Shown here: positions 7,578-16,076 of the stretch, piece by piece | Layout: every line of letters begins with the position of its first letter | Position numbering within the stretch: the first letter of the stretch is position 1 | Source: Pseudanabaena sp. lw0831 | GTDB taxonomy: Bacteria; Cyanobacteriota; Cyanobacteriia; Pseudanabaenales; Pseudanabaenaceae | Length of the DNA: 64,000 bases | Assembly: GCF_016584665.1 (NCBI RefSeq) | Contig: NZ_BBJB01000114.1 | Coordinates: forward strand, 19,106-83,105 | Direction: 5' to 3' | Notes under the pieces: model-generated | The model's input: only the letters and a program-made list of their open reading frames with translations | Database searches by the model: none | What the model was told of the DNA's origin: nothing | Translations under genes and position numbers: made by a program

Positions 7578-9031
7578 GAAAACTGATGAACTGCAAATAG
7601 ACTAATAGTATATGTCCCAAATCCAAGCAGAATACAAACTGGTAATGTTAACAACCAAGCTAGTAGCAAGTTTTTTAAAGTATCGCTCTGTACACCAGAC
7701 CGATTGGCTACCATCGATCCAGCAATACCCGATGAAAGTATATGGGTGGTACTAACGGGCAATCCGAAATAATCGGCTGTAACGATTGTGGTCATGGTGA
7801 TTAACTCCGCGATCGCACCTTGAGCATAGTTAAGAGGCTCTTTACCAATTTTTTCACCAACAGTAATGACAACGCGCTTCCATCCAATCATTGTTCCTGA
7901 GCCAAGCGCAAGCGCAATTGTAATCTTCACCCAAAAGGGAATGAATTTGGTAGTTTTATCTAATTGATTTCGATAGTCAATTAGTAAAGATTGCTGATCA
8001 AGATTAGCTAATTTTTGTTGATTTTCTAATTTAGTAATAGTATTAGCCACAAGGTAAATATCAGTTCTAATTTGATTGCGATCGCTCTCGGCTATATCCA
8101 TAAAATCACTACTTATTGATAAAATCTTGCCTATTAACTGACTTTCAGAAGCGAGCGATCGCCAAATATTTTCATCTAATTGCCCTTGCGGTTTTAAGAA
8201 ATTAGTAAGCTCACTTTGACTATTCGCAAACAATTGATTGTGAATCGAATTTCCACGGATCTGTGATTCTAAAACTGGAATAGCCGCTTGTGATGTAGCA
8301 ACTAATTGCGCGATCGCTTGAGGACTAGTATGCATATTTAAAGAGAAAATACTTGGCAATAAAATCACTAAAACCAGCATCATTAAGCCCATTCCTTTCT
8401 GTCCATCATTAGAGCCATGGGCAAAGCTGACACCCGTACAGGTCAAAATTAACATTGCCCTAATCCCCAAAGATGGAGCTTCTTCTGTTGGCGCAGTATA
8501 GAGATTTTCTTGCTTAATCAGAAATTTGGCGATTATAAATAATATTGCGGCTCCACAAAATCCGATCAATGGTGAAATCAATAGAGAAATTAGCACTTCC
8601 TGCATTTTTATCCAATTTACGCCATCCCACCAATTATTTTCTGTGGATAAGACAGAATTAGCTAAACCTATTCCCAAAATTGAGCCAATTAAGGAGTGTG
8701 TACTCGATATGGGTAATCCCAAATACCAAGTTCCTAAATTCCAAATGATTGCCGAAGTTAATAAAGCCAAAACCATAATCAAACTTTGGCTTGATTCTTT
8801 GCTAACAAGTAACTCTACTGGTAATAAAGCCACGATCGAGAAAGCAACTACCCCACTTGAAGTGATCACGCCCAATAAATTGCAAATTCCTGACCAGACG
8901 ACTGCATAAGTAGGTTTTAAAGAATTTGTATAAATAACTGTCGCTACAGCATTAGCCGTGTCGTGAAATCCATTCACAAACTCAAAGCCGATGACTAAGG
9001 CGATCGCGAAGCCTAAAAATAGATATTCCAT
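7562..9031 (-). CDS. Inorganic phosphate transporter, PiT (Pho-4) family
   Basis: A 489-residue inner-membrane protein with two homologous halves around a large hydrophilic loop (about residues 225-365). The family signatures are FVNGFHDTANAVAT (about 19-32), SFAHGSNDGQKGMG (about 203-216) and the C-terminal repeat FGLPVSTTHILSS. PiT carriers import phosphate as a metal-phosphate complex coupled to protons or sodium. This is a low-affinity system that complements the high-affinity PstSCAB operon at 34 kb. The central loop contains helical charged stretches. The last residues N-T-L-A are encoded in a repeat-element terminus. Confidence 0.9.
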   Translation of the reverse strand: MEYLFLGFAIALVIGFEFVNGFHDTANAVATVIYTNSLKPTYAVVWSGICNLLGVITSSGVVAFSIVALLPVELLVSKESSQSLIMVLALLTSAIIWNLGTWYLGLPISSTHSLIGSILGIGLANSVLSTENNWWDGVNWIKMQEVLISLLISPLIGFCGAAILFIIAKFLIKQENLYTAPTEEAPSLGIRAMLILTCTGVSFAHGSNDGQKGMGLMMLVLVILLPSIFSLNMHTSPQAIAQLVATSQAAIPVLESQIRGNSIHNQLFANSQSELTNFLKPQGQLDENIWRSLASESQLIGKILSISSDFMDIAESDRNQIRTDIYLVANTITKLENQQKLANLDQQSLLIDYRNQLDKTTKFIPFWVKITIALALGSGTMIGWKRVVITVGEKIGKEPLNYAQGAIAELITMTTIVTADYFGLPVSTTHILSSGIAGSMVANRSGVQSDTLKNLLLAWLLTLPVCILLGFGTYTISLFAVHQFSNTLA

Positions 9032-9046
9032 TTTTTTACTATTTTT

Positions 9047-9075
9047 TTAATTCCTGAGCAAAGCTCAGGAATTAA
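9047..9075 (-). terminator. Terminator of the mreBCD unit
   Basis: 13-bp perfect arms (9047-9059, 9063-9075) with loop AAA, placed directly after the mreD stop codon on the minus strand. A run of T/A follows toward pit. Confidence 0.75.
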
Positions 9076-9077
9076 AA

Positions 9078-9623
9078 TCAATCTTCTTGTTTTTCTAGCG
9101 ATCGCCACCAACGGCTGAGAGGAAAGTAAATTACAGGTGACCACAAGCTACTCAAAATTGCGGAACTAAGTGCAATCCGTTGTTGTAAAGTCCAAACATT
9201 ATCCATGCCTGCTCCCATGACAGTCAGTTGCACCGCATGTATAGTCTCGACAATTACTGCCATTCCAAACACAATTAAAGCGATCGAAATAAAGTCCTCT
9301 TGCACATATCGCTGCTTTTGCAAAAGTGAGGTAAGCCCACCAGCGATCGCTAGACCCAAAGCATGAGTTGGCGCAATAATCATGCCTGAAAAAGTCATGC
9401 CGTCCTGTATAAATCCCAGCGCGATACCCACCATCACCGACAACAATACAGGACGATTGACACTCCAAGCCACTAGCCAAATTAGCAACCAGTTAGGGGC
9501 AATTCCCATCAAAGTCATGCCTGGGAATCTGGTATACATCGATAAAATGCAAATTAGCAGTGACCCAATGGTTACCGCCCAGTTTAAAAACTTTTTTGAT
9601 AAAGGAACCTTGCGCTCAAGCAT
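9078..9623 (-). CDS. mreD: Rod shape-determining protein MreD
   Basis: A 181-residue integral membrane protein with five to six hydrophobic segments, the usual MreD size. It is part of the elongasome that couples MreB filaments to peptidoglycan synthesis. The frame is open to a TTG at 9710, but that start would overlap mreC by 59 bases and add a polar leader. ATG 9623 gives the family length and leaves a 28-base gap after mreC. It is identified by membrane layout and position as third gene after mreB and mreC, since MreD sequence is poorly conserved. Confidence 0.85.
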   Translation of the reverse strand: MLERKVPLSKKFLNWAVTIGSLLICILSMYTRFPGMTLMGIAPNWLLIWLVAWSVNRPVLLSVMVGIALGFIQDGMTFSGMIIAPTHALGLAIAGGLTSLLQKQRYVQEDFISIALIVFGMAVIVETIHAVQLTVMGAGMDNVWTLQQRIALSSAILSSLWSPVIYFPLSRWWRSLEKQED

Positions 9624-9651
9624 TATTTTTTTGAATGGGTTATCGCCTCTC

Positions 9652-10386
9652 TTAAAAAGGATATACCTCAACGTAATCGAGTAATCCCAGAGGGGTTGAA
9701 AACTCAACAACTGCCTCAGGTGCAGGTTGCTTATCGAGATTTATAGATTTAATCCTACCAACAGGTAGATTTTCAGGAAATAGGGTACTAAATTGCGAAG
9801 TACTAACAATATCTCCTACTTTTACATCTGGATCGCGCTCAAAAAATTCTAGAGTCGCTATATTTTGGCTTTGCCCTTTGAGCATTCCACTAATGCGGCT
9901 GCGACTAATAACAACACCAACTTGACTATTAGGATCACTGATTAGCAAAATTTGACTACTATTTGGTGATACATGGGTCACCCGTCCCACTAATCCGCCT
10001 GGTGCAATCACATATGCCCCAGACTTAATGCCATCATTACTCCCCTTGCCTATTAAAATTTGATTCCACCAAGAGTCAGCACCACGACCAATTACAGCCG
10101 CCCAAACGCCAGAACCATTAGAAGATACTTTTACCTTCAAAAGTTCTTTCATGCGCTGATTTTGTGACTCTAGCTCAGTTAGGCGATAGCGGAGTTCACG
10201 TACTTGAGCATCTTGCAATATTTCTTGCTTAGATACATTTGATTGGAAAGGGCGGCTCAGAAACTGATAAGTTTCCATAATTGCTACGCCCTGAGTTTGA
10301 CGGATTAACCAAGCCAAACCAATCCCAGCCGTAACAACTACAGTCTGAAAGCGATAGCGCTCCCACCAACTACGGATTGAATCCAT
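9652..10386 (-). CDS. mreC: Rod shape-determining protein MreC
   Basis: A 244-residue periplasmic scaffold protein anchored by one N-terminal membrane segment (about 14-28). A coiled coil follows (about 55-85, VRELRYRLTELESQNQRMKE), then the beta-barrel domain with GLVGRVTHVSPNSSQILLIS. It links cytoplasmic MreB to wall-synthesis enzymes. It lies 11 bases after mreB and before mreD on the same strand, the classical mreBCD operon order. Confidence 0.92.
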   Translation of the reverse strand: MDSIRSWWERYRFQTVVVTAGIGLAWLIRQTQGVAIMETYQFLSRPFQSNVSKQEILQDAQVRELRYRLTELESQNQRMKELLKVKVSSNGSGVWAAVIGRGADSWWNQILIGKGSNDGIKSGAYVIAPGGLVGRVTHVSPNSSQILLISDPNSQVGVVISRSRISGMLKGQSQNIATLEFFERDPDVKVGDIVSTSQFSTLFPENLPVGRIKSINLDKQPAPEAVVEFSTPLGLLDYVEVYPF

Positions 10387-10397
10387 GAAAAATTTAC

Positions 10398-11423
10398 CTA
10401 TAAACTTTTCAAGCGGCTGGTGAGGACTCGACCCAGATTCTTATAATCTTCTAGGACGCGACCAGCACCGATTACCACACAGTCCAAGGGGGCTGGGGCG
10501 ATGTGAGTGATAATTCCTGTTTCGTGACTAATCAAGGTGTCGATACCATTCAGCATTGCTCCACCACCAGCCAACATGATGCCACGATCGATAATATCGG
10601 CAGCTAGTTCGGGCGGTGTGCGCTCTAGGGTACGCTTTACAGCTTCAATGATCACTGAGAGTGGTTCACTCATGCTCTCACGAATTTCTGAAGATTTCAC
10701 GGTGACCGTGCGAGGTAAGCCCGATAGTAGGTGTAAGCCTCTGACCTCCATCGAAGTCTCTTCTTTAATCGGATAAGCTGAACCAATTTTGATTTTGATT
10801 TCTTCTGAAGTCCGTTCCCCAACAACGAGGTTATGTACAGTCTTCATGTATTTCATGATTGCTTCGCTGAGCTCGTCACCTGCAACACGCACCGACTCAC
10901 TCAATACTATCCCCTGTAAACTCATCACCGCAACTTCGGTAGTACCACCACCGATGTCAATGATCATGTTACCTGTGGCTTCAGTTACAGGTAATCCAGC
11001 CCCGATCGCCGCAGCGATCGGCTCATCAATTGGGTAAACTTCACTTGCTCCAGCGCGACGAGCTGCATCCATAACGGCACGCCATTCCACGCCTGTTACG
11101 CCACTGGGAATGCCGATCGCGATGCGAGGATTAAAAACGCCTTTTTTAACTTTCTGAATGAATGAACGTAGCATCAACTCAGCCGAGTCAAAGTCAGCAA
11201 TCACTCCGTCTTTAAGGGGACGCACCGCAATGATGTCACCAGGGGTGCGACCGATCATTTTGTTAGCTTCATTTCCGACCGCATAGGCGGTCTTATCTCG
11301 TTGATCGATCGCTACAACTGATGGCTCTTGAAGCACAATACCTTCACCAGACACATAAATAAGTGTGTTGGCAGTACCGAGATCAATGCCGATGTCTTTC
11401 GTAAAATGGCGTAATAAACCCAC
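10398..11423 (-). CDS. mreB: Rod shape-determining protein MreB
   Basis: A 341-residue bacterial actin homologue that forms membrane-bound filaments directing cell elongation. Nucleotide-binding motifs: DIGLDLGTANT-type phosphate-1 loop (here DIGIDLGTANTLIY, about 10-23), phosphate-2 IIDIGGGTTEVAV (about 154-166) and the adenosine motif GIMLAGGGAMLNG (about 284-296). First gene of mreBCD. A 25-bp hairpin lies in the upstream divergent region. Confidence 0.97.
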   Translation of the reverse strand: MGLLRHFTKDIGIDLGTANTLIYVSGEGIVLQEPSVVAIDQRDKTAYAVGNEANKMIGRTPGDIIAVRPLKDGVIADFDSAELMLRSFIQKVKKGVFNPRIAIGIPSGVTGVEWRAVMDAARRAGASEVYPIDEPIAAAIGAGLPVTEATGNMIIDIGGGTTEVAVMSLQGIVLSESVRVAGDELSEAIMKYMKTVHNLVVGERTSEEIKIKIGSAYPIKEETSMEVRGLHLLSGLPRTVTVKSSEIRESMSEPLSVIIEAVKRTLERTPPELAADIIDRGIMLAGGGAMLNGIDTLISHETGIITHIAPAPLDCVVIGAGRVLEDYKNLGRVLTSRLKSL

Positions 11424-11527
11424 AGTAAAACTCTTCCAGTGGTCAAACTAGCTATACATTCTTAACATTTTATTACGATTGTTGTCACTTAGTCTAGTCT
11501 TTTTGCCTACTCCGAAAGTCTTGTATT

Positions 11528-11580
11528 TCCAAACCAAAGTCAAAAGCATTGCAAAGCAATGCTTTTGACTTTGGTTTGGA
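11528..11580. repeat. Perfect 25-bp hairpin in a divergent intergenic region
   Basis: Arms 11528-11552 and 11556-11580 are exact complements, loop AAA. The site lies between mreB (leftward) and the SRPBCC gene (rightward), upstream of both, so it is not a 3' terminator for either. Confidence 0.85.
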
Positions 11581-11642
11581 GGGAGCATTTTGTTATGATA
11601 GTTAGGTCTGGCAAAACTTTGTAACAATTTAACGATTATCCA

Positions 11643-12089
11643 ATGAGTGATTGGCTCGAACATACCGTCCAAACTGAAGTAGCTATTCCCGTGGAATATG
11701 CATGGTCGTTGTGGTCAGATTTACAGGCTATGCCCCGTTGGATGAAGTGGATTGACTCTGTGGTAGTCACTGCCGATCCTGAAATATCAGCATGGAAACT
11801 CGGCACAAACGGCTTAACTTTTACTTGGAAGTCACGTATTCTCAAACAAATTCCCAATCAAATTATTCAGTGGGAATCGATTGGTGGCTTGCCAAATCGT
11901 GGGGCTGTGAGGTTTTATGGTCGCCCTAATAATATGACGATTGTGAAGTTAAGCATTGCCTATGCGATTCCTGCGATCGGGCAAATTATGGATAATTTGT
12001 TTTTGGGGCAAGTTGTTGAGTCCACTTTGCAGGCTGATTTAGACAGATTCAGAATTTATGCCCAAGAAGATTTTGCTAAGACCAGTTAA
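11643..12089 (+). CDS. SRPBCC-family (START-like) lipid/polyketide-binding protein
   Basis: A 148-residue single-domain protein of the SRPBCC (cyclase/dehydrase, COQ10-like) fold: N-terminal strand HTVQTEVAIPVEYAWSLWSD, then W-x-x-W-I-D, PNQIIQWESIGGLPNRGAVRF and a long C-terminal amphipathic helix. Such proteins bind hydrophobic ligands in a deep pocket; several cyanobacterial members have no assigned ligand. The stop codon (12087-12089) lies inside the left arm of a 25-bp hairpin. Confidence 0.8.
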   Translation: MSDWLEHTVQTEVAIPVEYAWSLWSDLQAMPRWMKWIDSVVVTADPEISAWKLGTNGLTFTWKSRILKQIPNQIIQWESIGGLPNRGAVRFYGRPNNMTIVKLSIAYAIPAIGQIMDNLFLGQVVESTLQADLDRFRIYAQEDFAKTS

Positions 12090-12131
12090 ATAAAAAAGAG
12101 CGCAAAGCGCTCTTTTTTATTTAACTGGTCT
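12079..12131 (+). terminator. Perfect 25-bp hairpin overlapping the SRPBCC stop
   Basis: Arms 12079-12103 and 12107-12131, loop AAA, with an internal T run. The last four codons including TAA fall in the left arm. It separates convergent genes and can act in both directions. Confidence 0.85.
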
Positions 12132-12163
12132 TGTATAGAAGCACTTTGCGCTTCTTTCAATAT

Positions 12164-12625
12164 TTAAAAGATTGATCGCTGTCCTTCAGGACTGACCCCA
12201 ATAATTGTGAGTTGGCAATCTAGGACTGAGAAGCCATACTTGTCAGCAACTTTTTTACTAATCGTGAGAATCTGATCGTTTTTGAATTCAATAACACGGT
12301 TAGTTTTGACGCAGACTAAATGGTGGTGATGGTGAGGCTTGGGTTGATTAATTTCATAATGTTTGTGATCTTCCGTGAGTTCTAACTCACGTAAAATCCC
12401 CATTCTTGCCATCATTTTCACAGTGCGATAAATTGTCGAAAGACTAATATTTTCACCTTGCGCTTTTAACCGTTCGTAAAGATCTTCTGCACTGAGATGT
12501 TCACCTTCAGGCAGGGTTTGAAATGTACTTAAGATCACCTCGCGCTGCGGTGTCATGCGACAACCCTTTGAATTTAGTTCAGCCTTGAGGGCCTCAGGTG
12601 AATAGGTAGGCTCCGCAGAAGTCAT
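12164..12625 (-). CDS. fur: Fur-family transcriptional regulator (FurA-like, degenerate zinc motifs)
   Basis: A 153-residue Fur protein: winged helix with recognition region SLSTIYRTVKMMARMGILRE (61-80), hinge and dimer domain with HKHYEINQP (87-95) and a run of five His (98-102). It resembles cyanobacterial FurA (ELEL, EFKND, LDCQLT). The two CxxC pairs of FurA are broken: the first is C105-V-K-T108 and the second S145-P-E-G148; only C137 in LDCQ is otherwise retained. So structural zinc or redox chemistry by CxxC should be absent. The likely role is iron-responsive repression. It is divergent from an RlmI-like gene across a 34-bp hairpin. Confidence 0.88.
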   Translation of the reverse strand: MTSAEPTYSPEALKAELNSKGCRMTPQREVILSTFQTLPEGEHLSAEDLYERLKAQGENISLSTIYRTVKMMARMGILRELELTEDHKHYEINQPKPHHHHHLVCVKTNRVIEFKNDQILTISKKVADKYGFSVLDCQLTIIGVSPEGQRSIF

Positions 12626-12683
12626 AGCATTATCAATAACGATAGCTTCTTGAGAATAACATAAATGTCATTAGCAGAGCATC

Positions 12684-12754
12684 AATTCGCATCAAACCCA
12701 ATATTGTTGTCAGCGCCGTAGGCGCTGACAACAATATTGGGTTTGATGCGAATT
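12684..12754. repeat. Perfect 34-bp hairpin between divergent fur and the RlmI-like gene
   Basis: Arms 12684-12717 and 12721-12754 are exact complements over 34 bases, loop GTA. It is the longest perfect stem in the window. It lies upstream of both flanking genes, 59 bases from the fur start and 73 from the other start. Confidence 0.9.
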
Positions 12755-12827
12755 AGAGTGGGCATTGCCCGTCCTACTCCTTTCTATGTTATGTTTAGCA
12801 CCCTATCCTACTTAGAAGTTATTAGCC

Positions 12828-14027
12828 ATGTCATCGTTGCCCCGTGCGATTATTCATCGTAAAAAAGTCGATGCGGTTCAGCGTTTCCATCCTTGGATTT
12901 TTTCGGGCGCGATCGCGAAAATGCAAGGGGAAGTCAGTGATGGTGACCTAGTAGAAGCCTATAGCGAAGATGGCAAGTTTTTAGCGATCGGCTTGTGGGG
13001 AATGGGTAGCATTGCGATTAAGGTGTTATCGTTTCAGCCTGTTGAGTCGATGCAGCAGTTGCTTCGCGATCGCCTACAGCAAGCATTTACTTTAAGAAAG
13101 CAACTAGGATTAATCGATAATCCAGAGACAAATTGCTATCGATTGATTAATTCTGAAGGGGATGGTTTAGCAGGGTTAATTATTGATGTTTATGGTGGCA
13201 CGGCGGTTTTGCAATGTCATTCATTGGGAACCTATCGCTATCGTCAGGATATTGCGGAGATATTGAAAGAAATTTATGGCGATCGCTTACTTGCCGTTTA
13301 CGACAAAAGCTCGGCGACGCTTTCACGCAAATCACAAACGCAGTCTCAAGATGGTTTATTGATCGGCGAGAAATCTGCTGATAGTGCCGAGGTTCTGGAA
13401 TATGGACATCGTTTTATTGTTGATTGGGAAAGAGGTCAAAAAACTGGATTTTTCTTGGATCAACGTGAAAATCGACGCTTGTTTGGCAAGTATGCCACAG
13501 GTAAAAAAGTTTTAAATACTTTTTGCTATTCGGGCGGATTTTCGGTGTATGCAATGGCGGCGGGTGCGCGAGAAGTGCATTCGATCGATAGCTCTGTGAA
13601 GGCGATGGAATGGACAGATCGGAATATTGCTGCGAATTTTGATGCTGAGCGTCAGGCGACCCATACGTCTTTCGCAGGCGATGTATTTGATTTTCTGAAG
13701 CAATGCGATCAGGATTACGATGCGATCGTGCTTGATCCTCCTGCTTTTGCTAAAAGCTTGTCGGCGCGACATGCCGCGATGCAAGCCTATAAACGATTGA
13801 ATTTACAGGCATTTTCTAAATTAAAAAGCGGTGGTTTATTGTTTACATTCTCCTGTTCGCAGGTGGTGAATGTAGAGAATTTTACAGGGGCGGTGACGGC
13901 GGCGGCGATCGAGTCAGGTCGAACGATTCAAGTTTTACATCATCTAACGCATCCTGCGGATCATCCTACGAGTATTTTTCATCCAGAAGGCGCGTATCTT
14001 AAGGGCTTAGTTTTGAGCGTTAACTAA
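12828..14027 (+). CDS. Class I SAM-dependent rRNA methyltransferase, RlmI-like
   Basis: A 399-residue protein with an N-terminal PUA-type RNA-binding domain (about 1-75, FHPWIFSGAI), an EEHUD-like middle part and a Rossmann methyltransferase domain. SAM motif I is VLNTFCYSGGFSVYAMAAGA (about 225-244), motif IV is IVLDPPAF (about 304-311), and the catalytic Cys is in FTFSCSQ (about 340-346). RlmI makes 5-methylcytosine in 23S rRNA; this family member is the likely cyanobacterial equivalent. It overlaps the convergent Uma2 gene by 4 bases tail to tail, with no terminator between them. Confidence 0.88.
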   Translation: MSSLPRAIIHRKKVDAVQRFHPWIFSGAIAKMQGEVSDGDLVEAYSEDGKFLAIGLWGMGSIAIKVLSFQPVESMQQLLRDRLQQAFTLRKQLGLIDNPETNCYRLINSEGDGLAGLIIDVYGGTAVLQCHSLGTYRYRQDIAEILKEIYGDRLLAVYDKSSATLSRKSQTQSQDGLLIGEKSADSAEVLEYGHRFIVDWERGQKTGFFLDQRENRRLFGKYATGKKVLNTFCYSGGFSVYAMAAGAREVHSIDSSVKAMEWTDRNIAANFDAERQATHTSFAGDVFDFLKQCDQDYDAIVLDPPAFAKSLSARHAAMQAYKRLNLQAFSKLKSGGLLFTFSCSQVVNVENFTGAVTAAAIESGRTIQVLHHLTHPADHPTSIFHPEGAYLKGLVLSVN

Positions 14028-14668
14028 GCAGCCATAATTTTCTCAACAGTAAGATTTAATTCTGGAAAGGTTGGCGAAACTAGGCGAACGCCGTTTTGAA
14101 ACCTTGTCATTTGGTACTTACCTTCTGTATCTAAGGTAAATATGAAAACAGATGGGATCTTAGGATCGCCTAGATAGTCGCGAGAACCGATCGCTAAATA
14201 ATCAACAATCCAATACTCAGGAATCCCTAAACGTTCGTATTCTGCGAGTTTATCAATGTAATCATCTTCCCAATTGGTAGACACCACCTCAACAGCAATC
14301 TGAATTGGTTCGCGAATACCTCGATGATTTTGGCGATCGCTCCGCCAAACATCTCGATTAATTACACTTACATCTGGATGTCTGCCCTGTTCTTTACCTT
14401 TTTTATTTATGGTTAACACCGCAGCAACATCATTGACTACATAGTTTAACTGAAGTCGCTTGACCTCATCCTTGATTGCATCCATGATTAATCCCGCAAC
14501 ATCGTAGTGAATTCTGGTTGCTAAAATTTTTACCATTTTGCCATCCACAAGTTCATAGCGACCATCTTCAGGACATTGCTCCAAAAATTTATCAAAACTT
14601 AGATCTAGTTTTTGTTCTAGTTCTGAGCCAGATTTTGGTTGAGTGAGTGTAATCATAGATTTCCTCAA
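14024..14668 (-). CDS. Uma2-family (DUF820) putative restriction-like endonuclease
   Basis: A 214-residue member of the Uma2 family, which is greatly expanded in cyanobacteria. The PD-(D/E)xK-type core is visible: GRYELVDGKMVKI (about 37-49), HPDVSVI (Asp), IAVEVVSTNWEDDYIDK with Glu and Lys (about 128-144) and the family ending PEYWIVDY (about 150-157). The fold predicts a metal-dependent nuclease, but a biological role is not established for most members. Many copies are associated with mobile DNA. The ATG at 14668 could also be the internal ATG 12 bases downstream. Confidence 0.8.
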   Translation of the reverse strand: MRKSMITLTQPKSGSELEQKLDLSFDKFLEQCPEDGRYELVDGKMVKILATRIHYDVAGLIMDAIKDEVKRLQLNYVVNDVAAVLTINKKGKEQGRHPDVSVINRDVWRSDRQNHRGIREPIQIAVEVVSTNWEDDYIDKLAEYERLGIPEYWIVDYLAIGSRDYLGDPKIPSVFIFTLDTEGKYQMTRFQNGVRLVSPTFPELNLTVEKIMAA

Positions 14669-14721
14669 AATGCGTAGTCTAAATTATATCAAACCCCTAT
14701 CAAAGACTCCCTAGTACAATT

Positions 14722-14761
14722 AAAGCCGCAAAGTGCGAAGCAACGCACTTTGCGGCTTTAA
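14722..14761. repeat. 17-bp perfect hairpin in a divergent region
   Basis: Arms 14722-14738 and 14745-14761, spacer AAGCAA. It lies upstream of both the Uma2 gene and the TPR gene. Confidence 0.75.
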
Positions 14762-14782
14762 GGAATTACACTAAAATAATTG

Positions 14783-14831
14783 AACCCAAAAACATGGCGG
14801 TGGGCTACGCCCACCGCCATGTTTTTGGGTT
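14783..14831. repeat. 22-23 bp perfect hairpin in the same divergent region
   Basis: Arms 14783-14804 and 14810-14831; the loop CTACG closes one more C:G pair to leave TAC. Second large palindrome between divergent Uma2 and TPR genes. Confidence 0.8.
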
Positions 14832-14960
14832 TTATATGGATCATTTTTTCCTTGGAGTTCCCTTAATTGTACAAATGTCAGAAAATGTCGGAAAACTTCT
14901 AGAGAAAATTGCTTTTATGTCGCTACAATGTGTGCACCTTTTTGGTGAGGATGTAGGGAT

Positions 14961-15989
14961 ATGTATAGAAAGCGTCAGAAAATGTCCGTTGCAAGTCTAG
15001 GAGCAACAATCTTAGCGGCAGTTGTGGGAGCGATCGTCGTGCCGATGCCAACTCAGGCCCAACAAGCAACCGTCAACCCCGCAAATCGTTCAGTTCGAGA
15101 TGAAGCCGATCGCTTGCTCGATCTTGGCTATGGTCAACTCAAGGATGGCAAACATCGCGAAGCAATTAAGACTTGGCTCTATGCGATCGGTTATTACCGC
15201 CGCGTCAATGATCAATCTGCGATTTCCTACACTTTGGCGCGGGTGAGTGATGCCTATGAAATGATGGGGGCGGCTAATGCGGCTCAAGACACGACTCGTC
15301 AAAGAATCCGTTATGCTAATACCCTGAAGGATAATGGCGCTAAGTTAGAAAGCTCAAATAACTTAGTAAGTTTTGAGATTGCCCAAAACAAACTGGAATC
15401 AGCCGCGCAACTCAACAAAGAAACCCTTGATCTGGCTATTCAAAATGATCAAGGACTGAATACGGCGATCGCCTTGAATAACAAAGGGCTAATTGCAGGG
15501 CGCTATGGCGATCATATGGCGGCAATCAAGCTTTATTACGCATCGATCAAACAATATCCCATCCGTGAAGCGATCGGTGAAGGCTATGTCTACGTTAATA
15601 GCGGTGACAGCTTAATGGCGTTGGATAATTACAAAGCGGCGATCACAGACTATGGCATGGCTCTGACGATCGCTCGCCAATATCGCAATTATCCACTGAT
15701 GGCAGTAGCAAGTGATCGCCTGATTGCCGCTTATCTCGAAGTCCCTAACTTTTATCGGATCGAGGAATTATTGCAAAATCGATCTAGCTTGGCTTTGGTA
15801 ATGGGCGATCGCGAAACAGCCGCGATCGTGCAACGATATTTGGGTGATTTGTACTTATCTTTTGGAAATCTGCCAAAATCACGCGCTGCTTACCAAGAGT
15901 CCTATGATTTTGCTGCTATGCTAGAAGATACTTCTAGCTTGCAACTGCGAGAAGCTTATTACAAATTGCAGACACTAGAAAGATTGTAA
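14961..15989 (+). CDS. Secreted TPR-repeat protein
   Basis: A 342-residue protein starting with a basic N-terminus and a hydrophobic segment (about 9-27), ending in a signal-peptidase-like site T-Q-A-Q, so it is probably exported. The rest is helical repeats of TPR type (for example DRLLDLGYGQLKDGKHREAI, LGDLYLSFGNLPKSRAAYQE), perhaps six to seven units. TPR arrays mediate protein-protein contacts; no enzyme domain is seen. A GTG-rich leader with TTTTGGTGAGGATG precedes the start. A small hairpin follows the stop. Confidence 0.75.
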   Translation: MYRKRQKMSVASLGATILAAVVGAIVVPMPTQAQQATVNPANRSVRDEADRLLDLGYGQLKDGKHREAIKTWLYAIGYYRRVNDQSAISYTLARVSDAYEMMGAANAAQDTTRQRIRYANTLKDNGAKLESSNNLVSFEIAQNKLESAAQLNKETLDLAIQNDQGLNTAIALNNKGLIAGRYGDHMAAIKLYYASIKQYPIREAIGEGYVYVNSGDSLMALDNYKAAITDYGMALTIARQYRNYPLMAVASDRLIAAYLEVPNFYRIEELLQNRSSLALVMGDRETAAIVQRYLGDLYLSFGNLPKSRAAYQESYDFAAMLEDTSSLQLREAYYKLQTLERL

Positions 15990-15995
15990 GTTTTG

Positions 15996-16020
15996 CGAGG
16001 TGGTGCATTGCATCACCTCG
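15996..16020 (+). terminator. Hairpin after the TPR gene
   Basis: CGAGGTGGTG (15996) pairs with CATCACCTCG (16011-16020) with one G:T pair. It argues against the longer upstream start of the next frame at 15993. Confidence 0.55.
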
Positions 16021-16076
16021 GATTGAATATAAAAGCGCTTTTTATTTTAAAATTTAGTAAAAACTTTAAATTTGCC

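Noticed and set aside
8640..8650. Single TGTGGATAA DnaA box in pit
   Set aside because: An isolated box inside a coding region has no support as an origin.
9624..9710. TTG start of mreD overlapping mreC
   Set aside because: It adds 29 polar residues not expected in MreD; the ATG at 9623 gives normal length.
15993..16076. Longer start for the M16 protease
   Set aside because: It would overlap the terminator hairpin of the TPR gene and adds a basic, non-conserved leader.
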